The position numbers were made by a program, and so were the translations under genes. A stretch of 10,105 nt of DNA from Alphaproteobacteria bacterium. GTDB lineage: Bacteria; Pseudomonadota; Alphaproteobacteria; Micavibrionales; Micavibrionaceae. The DNA lies in the NCBI GenBank assembly GCA_023301785.1, contig JALZUF010000248.1:1-10105 (forward strand), read 5' to 3'. The notes beneath the pieces are model-generated. The model was not told the DNA's origin. It searched no databases and saw only the letters and a program-made list of their open reading frames with translations. This document shows positions 7,329-10,105 of this stretch, piece after piece. The stretch's first letter is position 1. Each line of letters begins with the position of its first letter.

Positions 7329-8177
7329 TTATTCGGCACTTTCCGTTTTAATGATTTCAAGGTGGGCGGTGTCTTCAAGCTCAATTAATGGTCCATTATA
7401 TTCGCGTAAGTTACCGCGCACGCGGATGGGTGTGTTTGATAGTGACATGATATTGACGCCTTCTTTTGAAAATTTCCTGCGGAGGTCTGGCGTGACTTGG
7501 ATGGTGAAATCTGTTTTCCAGTTTTGACCGAAGTTAAGGTATATGCTGTTGCGGACGGATGAAACTTTTTGGATGATACCTTCGATAATAACGTAATCGC
7601 CGATGCGATCTGTTGCTTGTTCTGGAGTGATGACGATGTAGGGGCTGTCTTTTTCCCAGATGCCTAGATTGGCTTTACGCGCGGTATCTTCGGTTTTATA
7701 GAGTTGGCCAAGCATTTCAGTGTGTTGCGGCGTGGTGTGAACACGTGCCAGCCCGTTGGCCAGAAGTGCCCCCTGTATCCATGTTCCATCTTTTTTAGTG
7801 GTGACTTGTGCTATTTCGTGTCCCATGCGGTTGGTGCGGCCTTTTCGGGTGTCACGGGTTTGGTAAAGCATGACTTCTGTCAGCTCAGGCAGTGTCTCCT
7901 TTAAGAGCTTAAGAGCGGCGTCAGAATAGGGGGCATCTTCCCAAATATGAAAATCAGGGATGTCGATTGCAGTCAGGCGAACGATGGTGCCATCCTTTAA
8001 TAATAGGGTAAGCGCATCAATTACCTTGTCAATTCTGTTAGATTTTGTATGTTTAAGCTCTGAAAAGTCACCTTTTGGTATTTCTATGGGGGTTGCTTCA
8101 GAAACTTTATCGGCCTCTTGCGCTTGCGCGACAGGGATAAACAGTAAAAACACTAAGAATGAAAGAAGCCTTATCAT
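7329..8177 (-). CDS. secreted SNase-like (thermonuclease-fold) protein with degenerate active site and C-terminal OB-like region
   Basis: From ATG 8177 the 282-aa product begins with a cleavable signal peptide (MIRLLSFLVF... ending AQA|Q at about residue 19), so it is exported. Residues about 48-176 align with staphylococcal nuclease: VIDALTLLLKDGTIVRLTAID, GRTNRMGHEIAQV, WIQGALLANGLARV and NLGIW. The catalytic set is not kept. The DGDT calcium motif reads DALT, the Glu of the TPE motif is Asp (DIPD, residue 75) and the second catalytic Arg (YGR) is His (MGH, residue 120). Only the first Arg (residue 67) remains. Residues about 190-275 (DYVIIEGIIQKV, YLNFGQNWKTDF, RVRGNLREYNGP, IELED) look like the OB-type domain found after SNase domains in related alphaproteobacterial proteins. 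It may bind nucleic acid or another ligand without cutting. An upstream ATG at 8282 would lie antisense to the M48 gene and put residues before the signal peptide, so I rejected it. Confidence 0.86.
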   Translation of the reverse strand: MIRLLSFLVFLLFIPVAQAQEADKVSEATPIEIPKGDFSELKHTKSNRIDKVIDALTLLLKDGTIVRLTAIDIPDFHIWEDAPYSDAALKLLKETLPELTEVMLYQTRDTRKGRTNRMGHEIAQVTTKKDGTWIQGALLANGLARVHTTPQHTEMLGQLYKTEDTARKANLGIWEKDSPYIVITPEQATDRIGDYVIIEGIIQKVSSVRNSIYLNFGQNWKTDFTIQVTPDLRRKFSKEGVNIMSLSNTPIRVRGNLREYNGPLIELEDTAHLEIIKTESAE

Positions 8178-8178
8178 G
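8175..8178. other. shared CATG carrying two divergent start codons
   Basis: The palindrome CATG holds the ATG of the SNase-like gene on the minus strand (8177-8175) and an ATG of the M48 lipoprotein gene on the plus strand (8176-8178). No intergenic space remains, so the promoter of each gene must lie in the 5' coding part of the other. If the M48 gene instead starts at 8194, the gap is still only 16 nt. Confidence 0.6.
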
Positions 8179-9639
8179 CCTTTAAATTGGACTATGCCAG
8201 CATCATTATGCAAGAAAAGTTTTATCGTTATAACCAGTATTGCGGCGATGAGCCTGTCAGCGTGTACAACAAATCCAGCCACAGGTCAGAGCCAGTTTAC
8301 AGCGCTTCTACCAGCGTCAAGTGAAGCCAAAGTTGGTGCGGATGAACATGCCAAGGTTGAAGCGCAGTTCGGTAAGTTTATGACGGGGCCAATCGCGGAT
8401 TACGTGAATTCAGTGGGGCAACGTGTTGCCAAGAATACGGAGCGTAAAGATGTTCAATATAGATTCTATGTTTTAGATACACCGATGGTGAATGCGTTTG
8501 CGTTGCCGGGTGGATATACTTATTTCTCACGTGGACTTTTGACGTTGGCGAATAGTGAAGCGGAATTGGCGGCGGTTATTGGTCACGAAATTGGTCACAT
8601 CACGGCGCGTCATGCGGCATCACGTATGTCACAAGGCATGGTTGCAGGTTTAGGCGCAGCGGTTATTGGCGCGGCGGTTGGCGGCGCAGCGGGGCAAGTT
8701 GCGAGTTTAGGATCTAATCTATATATCTCATCTTATTCGCGTGGACAGGAACATCAATCGGATGAGTTGGGTGTTCGTTATTTGCATCGTGCAGGATATG
8801 ATCCGATGGCAATGGCGCAGTTCCTTTATAGCTTAGATCGTCAAAGTAAATTGGAAGCGAAAGAGAATGGTAAAGGTACAGGCTTTAACTATTTCTCAAC
8901 GCACCCATTAACGGCGGAACGTGTCCAAAAGGCACGTCAGGAAGCGGCGAAATTTGCGGCGAATAATACTGAAAATCGTAAGACGTATTTAAACAAGATT
9001 AATGGCCTGATCTATGGTGATAGTCCTGATCAGGGCTTTGCCAAAGGTAATCGTTTTTATCATCCAGCATTGGACTTCACATTTACTGTGCCAAAAGGAT
9101 CAAAGATCACAAATGCGACATCGCAAGTGATTTCTCAGCATCCAAATGGAACAACGGTTGTGTTTGATTTCGCCAAAAGCAAAACGACAAACCCATCAAC
9201 ATTTGTGACACAAGATTGGTTGAAGGGTAAAAATGCCGCCCCTGTGGAGGCAATTTCTGTGAATGGACAACGCGGTGCGACGACAGCATTTGCAGGGAAT
9301 GTTCAGGGTAAGAATGTAACAATTCGTTTAACCGCGATTGAGAAATCACCTGGTCAATATTACCGTTTCCAGATGGCGATCCCACGTAATGTAAGTGGCG
9401 CGTTTACGAACGAGTTAAAGGAAACAACTTATAGCCTGCGTAAGATGACAGGTCGTGAGAAAGCATCAGTTCAACCGAAGAAAATTCGTGTTTTGGTTGC
9501 ACCAGCAGGATCAACGGTTGCGTCTATGGCGAACCGCATGAATGTTGATGGCAACAAGACTGAGCGTTTCTTGGTGTTGAACGGCCTACAAGCCAATCAA
9601 CCAATCATCGCAGGACAGCCTTATAAGATTGTGATGTAA
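8176..9639 (+). CDS. M48 family zinc metalloprotease lipoprotein with LysM-like C-terminus
   Basis: The 487-aa product has a lipoprotein signal peptide with lipobox LSAC (27-30), so it should be lipid-anchored in the envelope. The M48 catalytic part includes PGGYTYFSRGLL (111-122), the zinc motif HEIGH (137-141), the third ligand Glu192 in QEHQSDELG (E-x3-D), and STHPLTAER, whose His243 matches the regulatory histidine of BepA/YfgC. A Gly/Ala-rich stretch (157-180) follows HEIGH. After about 290 comes a beta-rich domain. Residues about 437-487 resemble a LysM unit (GSTVASMANRM, FLVLNGL, AGQPYKIVM). Relatives of this type do outer-membrane protein quality control, and a peptidoglycan-binding tail would fit that. 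ATG 8176 has a purine-rich GAAAGAAG 7 nt upstream. ATG 8194 is possible, but its TTGGA is too close. The frame is open further upstream only because it runs antisense through the divergent gene. Confidence 0.92.
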   Translation: MPLNWTMPASLCKKSFIVITSIAAMSLSACTTNPATGQSQFTALLPASSEAKVGADEHAKVEAQFGKFMTGPIADYVNSVGQRVAKNTERKDVQYRFYVLDTPMVNAFALPGGYTYFSRGLLTLANSEAELAAVIGHEIGHITARHAASRMSQGMVAGLGAAVIGAAVGGAAGQVASLGSNLYISSYSRGQEHQSDELGVRYLHRAGYDPMAMAQFLYSLDRQSKLEAKENGKGTGFNYFSTHPLTAERVQKARQEAAKFAANNTENRKTYLNKINGLIYGDSPDQGFAKGNRFYHPALDFTFTVPKGSKITNATSQVISQHPNGTTVVFDFAKSKTTNPSTFVTQDWLKGKNAAPVEAISVNGQRGATTAFAGNVQGKNVTIRLTAIEKSPGQYYRFQMAIPRNVSGAFTNELKETTYSLRKMTGREKASVQPKKIRVLVAPAGSTVASMANRMNVDGNKTERFLVLNGLQANQPIIAGQPYKIVM

Positions 9640-9648
9640 TAATCGTTT

Positions 9649-9674
9649 TCTTGTAATGACAAGATTATTTGTTG
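9649..9674 (+). terminator. weak hairpin terminator after the M48 gene
   Basis: TCTTGT (9649-9654) pairs with ACAAGA (9659-9664) around a 4-nt loop and is followed by the T-rich TTATTTGTTG. The stem is only 6 bp with two G-C pairs, so it is weak. It works better for the plus strand, as the complementary strand lacks a T-run. Its tail covers the stop codon of the converging minus-strand gene (9665-9667). Confidence 0.4.
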
Positions 9675-10021
9675 TTAGCGGGGGCGTTGTGTATCGCGTT
9701 TAAAGCGAATAGAACGCGGCGACCAGCCTTTTTGACCTTGGTAAGGGGGGCAAAATCTTCTGTGTCATGTGCCATTTGAGCGGCCCATGGTCTTGTCATG
9801 TTGTTATGCATTGTTTCAACTGTATCTCTTGAAACTTGATACATAGTAGAAAGAGATCTTTCTCTGGCGTAAATATTGGCATGTCTTACTGTTCTAATTA
9901 AGTCAGCAACGTCTGAAATGGTTTCAAATGAACAGTCTTCCTGCTCAGCCCAATACGTTTCTCGTTTAAATTGCTCTACGGATTGCTCAAATCTATCATG
10001 TAGTTTATTTAAATCATTCAT
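9665..10021 (-). CDS. hypothetical protein, 118 aa
   Basis: I do not recognise this protein. It appears soluble and almost entirely helical: an acidic/aromatic first part (about 1-30, with a KRETYWAEQEDC segment), a central helix about 35-57 (DVADLIRTVRHANIYARERS), and a basic patch near 95-103 (KVKKAGRR). It has no signal peptide, no membrane span and one cysteine (30). The form loosely resembles phasin-like or other small helical proteins, but the match is too weak to name. The start is well supported, with AGGA about 7 nt before ATG 10021 and a near-consensus promoter upstream. It converges on the M48 gene with 25 nt between stops. A counted line is about 33% GC, lower than the M48 gene (about 55% in one line). 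Confidence 0.7.
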   Translation of the reverse strand: MNDLNKLHDRFEQSVEQFKRETYWAEQEDCSFETISDVADLIRTVRHANIYARERSLSTMYQVSRDTVETMHNNMTRPWAAQMAHDTEDFAPLTKVKKAGRRVLFALNAIHNAPANNK

Positions 10022-10027
10022 ATTTAA

Positions 10028-10046
10028 TCCTATTGTTATGATAGGA
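10028..10046. promoter_or_regulatory. operator-like palindrome TCCTAT-N7-ATAGGA
   Basis: Perfect 6-bp arms at 10028-10033 and 10041-10046 flank 7 nt. The palindrome directly follows the predicted -10 box of the minus-strand gene and covers the expected transcription start near 10040. Its distal arm contains the Shine-Dalgarno (AGGA on the minus strand). Binding of a dimeric regulator here would block initiation. A full RNA hairpin would form only if transcription began further upstream. Confidence 0.45.
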
Positions 10047-10075
10047 CTTATAAGAATTTTATCGTCTTATGTCAA
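10047..10075 (-). promoter_or_regulatory. near-consensus sigma70 promoter for the 118-aa gene
   Basis: On the minus strand TTGACA (complement of 10070-10075) is a perfect -35 box, followed after exactly 17 nt by TATAAG (complement of 10047-10052), five of six matches to the -10 consensus. The predicted start near 10040 gives a short leader of about 19 nt that contains the AGGA ribosome site. This is the best promoter match in the window. Confidence 0.7.
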
Positions 10076-10105
10076 TAATTAAACTTCTAAGACTTCGTAG
10101 AATTC

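Noticed and set aside
7960..8175. 72-residue upstream extension of the M48 frame
   Set aside because: It runs antisense through the SNase-like gene and would put the lipoprotein signal peptide in the middle of the protein.
8178..8282. 35-residue N-terminal extension of the SNase-like protein from ATG 8282
   Set aside because: It is antisense to the M48 signal peptide, and a clean signal peptide begins at ATG 8177.
8638..8715. Gly/Ala-coding short repeats (GGCGCAGCGG-like) in the M48 gene
   Set aside because: These reflect codon use in a Gly/Ala-rich loop after HEIGH, common in the family, not a DNA repeat element.
10085..10102. Inverted repeat TTCTA-N8-TAGAA near the window end
   Set aside because: Five-base arms in AT-rich DNA are common by chance, and no gene or promoter can be tied to it.
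10100..10105. EcoRI site GAATTC exactly at the window end
   Set aside because: It may suggest a clone edge, but the other end has no such site, and a window boundary can fall there by chance.

Overview
The window looks like chromosomal DNA of a moderate- to low-GC alphaproteobacterium. The main pointers are a DUF2336 protein (a family found mostly in Alphaproteobacteria), a periplasmic SNase-like protein carrying an extra C-terminal OB-like region, and an M48 lipoprotein with a LysM-like tail. I see no tRNA, rRNA, CRISPR array, transposase or phage gene. Order-level placement (for example Micavibrionales or Rhodospirillales-like) cannot be settled from this sequence alone.

Layout. Positions 1-625 (+): the C-terminal end of an ABC-exporter ATPase and a small overlapping gene of unknown function. 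Positions 674-2656 (+): AMP nucleosidase (amn), followed with no gap by an AT-rich gene for a membrane-anchored orphan protein. Positions 2659-2928 (-): a small, probably disordered orphan protein. Positions 3111-4325 (+): a DUF2336 protein behind a 182-bp AT-rich intergenic region. Positions 8177 down to 4347 (-): a compact four-gene run in the order SNase-like secreted protein, signal-anchored unknown protein, proline iminopeptidase, phosphoglycerate kinase (pgk). Its junctions are 1 nt, a 4-nt ATGA overlap and 18 nt. Positions 8176-9639 (+): an M48 metalloprotease lipoprotein whose likely start codon shares the CATG at 8175-8178 with the divergent SNase-like gene. Positions 9665-10021 (-): an orphan 118-aa gene behind a near-consensus promoter and a palindrome.

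How the genes work together. Amn handles AMP and purine salvage in the cytoplasm, and pgk is core glycolysis. The SNase-like protein, the signal-anchored protein and the M48 lipoprotein are all predicted to act at the envelope, and all originate from or beside one divergent start. The most unusual points are this shared start-codon palindrome, the loss of SNase catalytic residues, a palindrome inside the predicted amn promoter together with an apparently leaderless start, and the promoter/palindrome in front of the last gene. No clear defence system or other new multi-gene system is visible. The candidates for new biology are the orphan proteins at 2105, 2659, 6521 and 9665.
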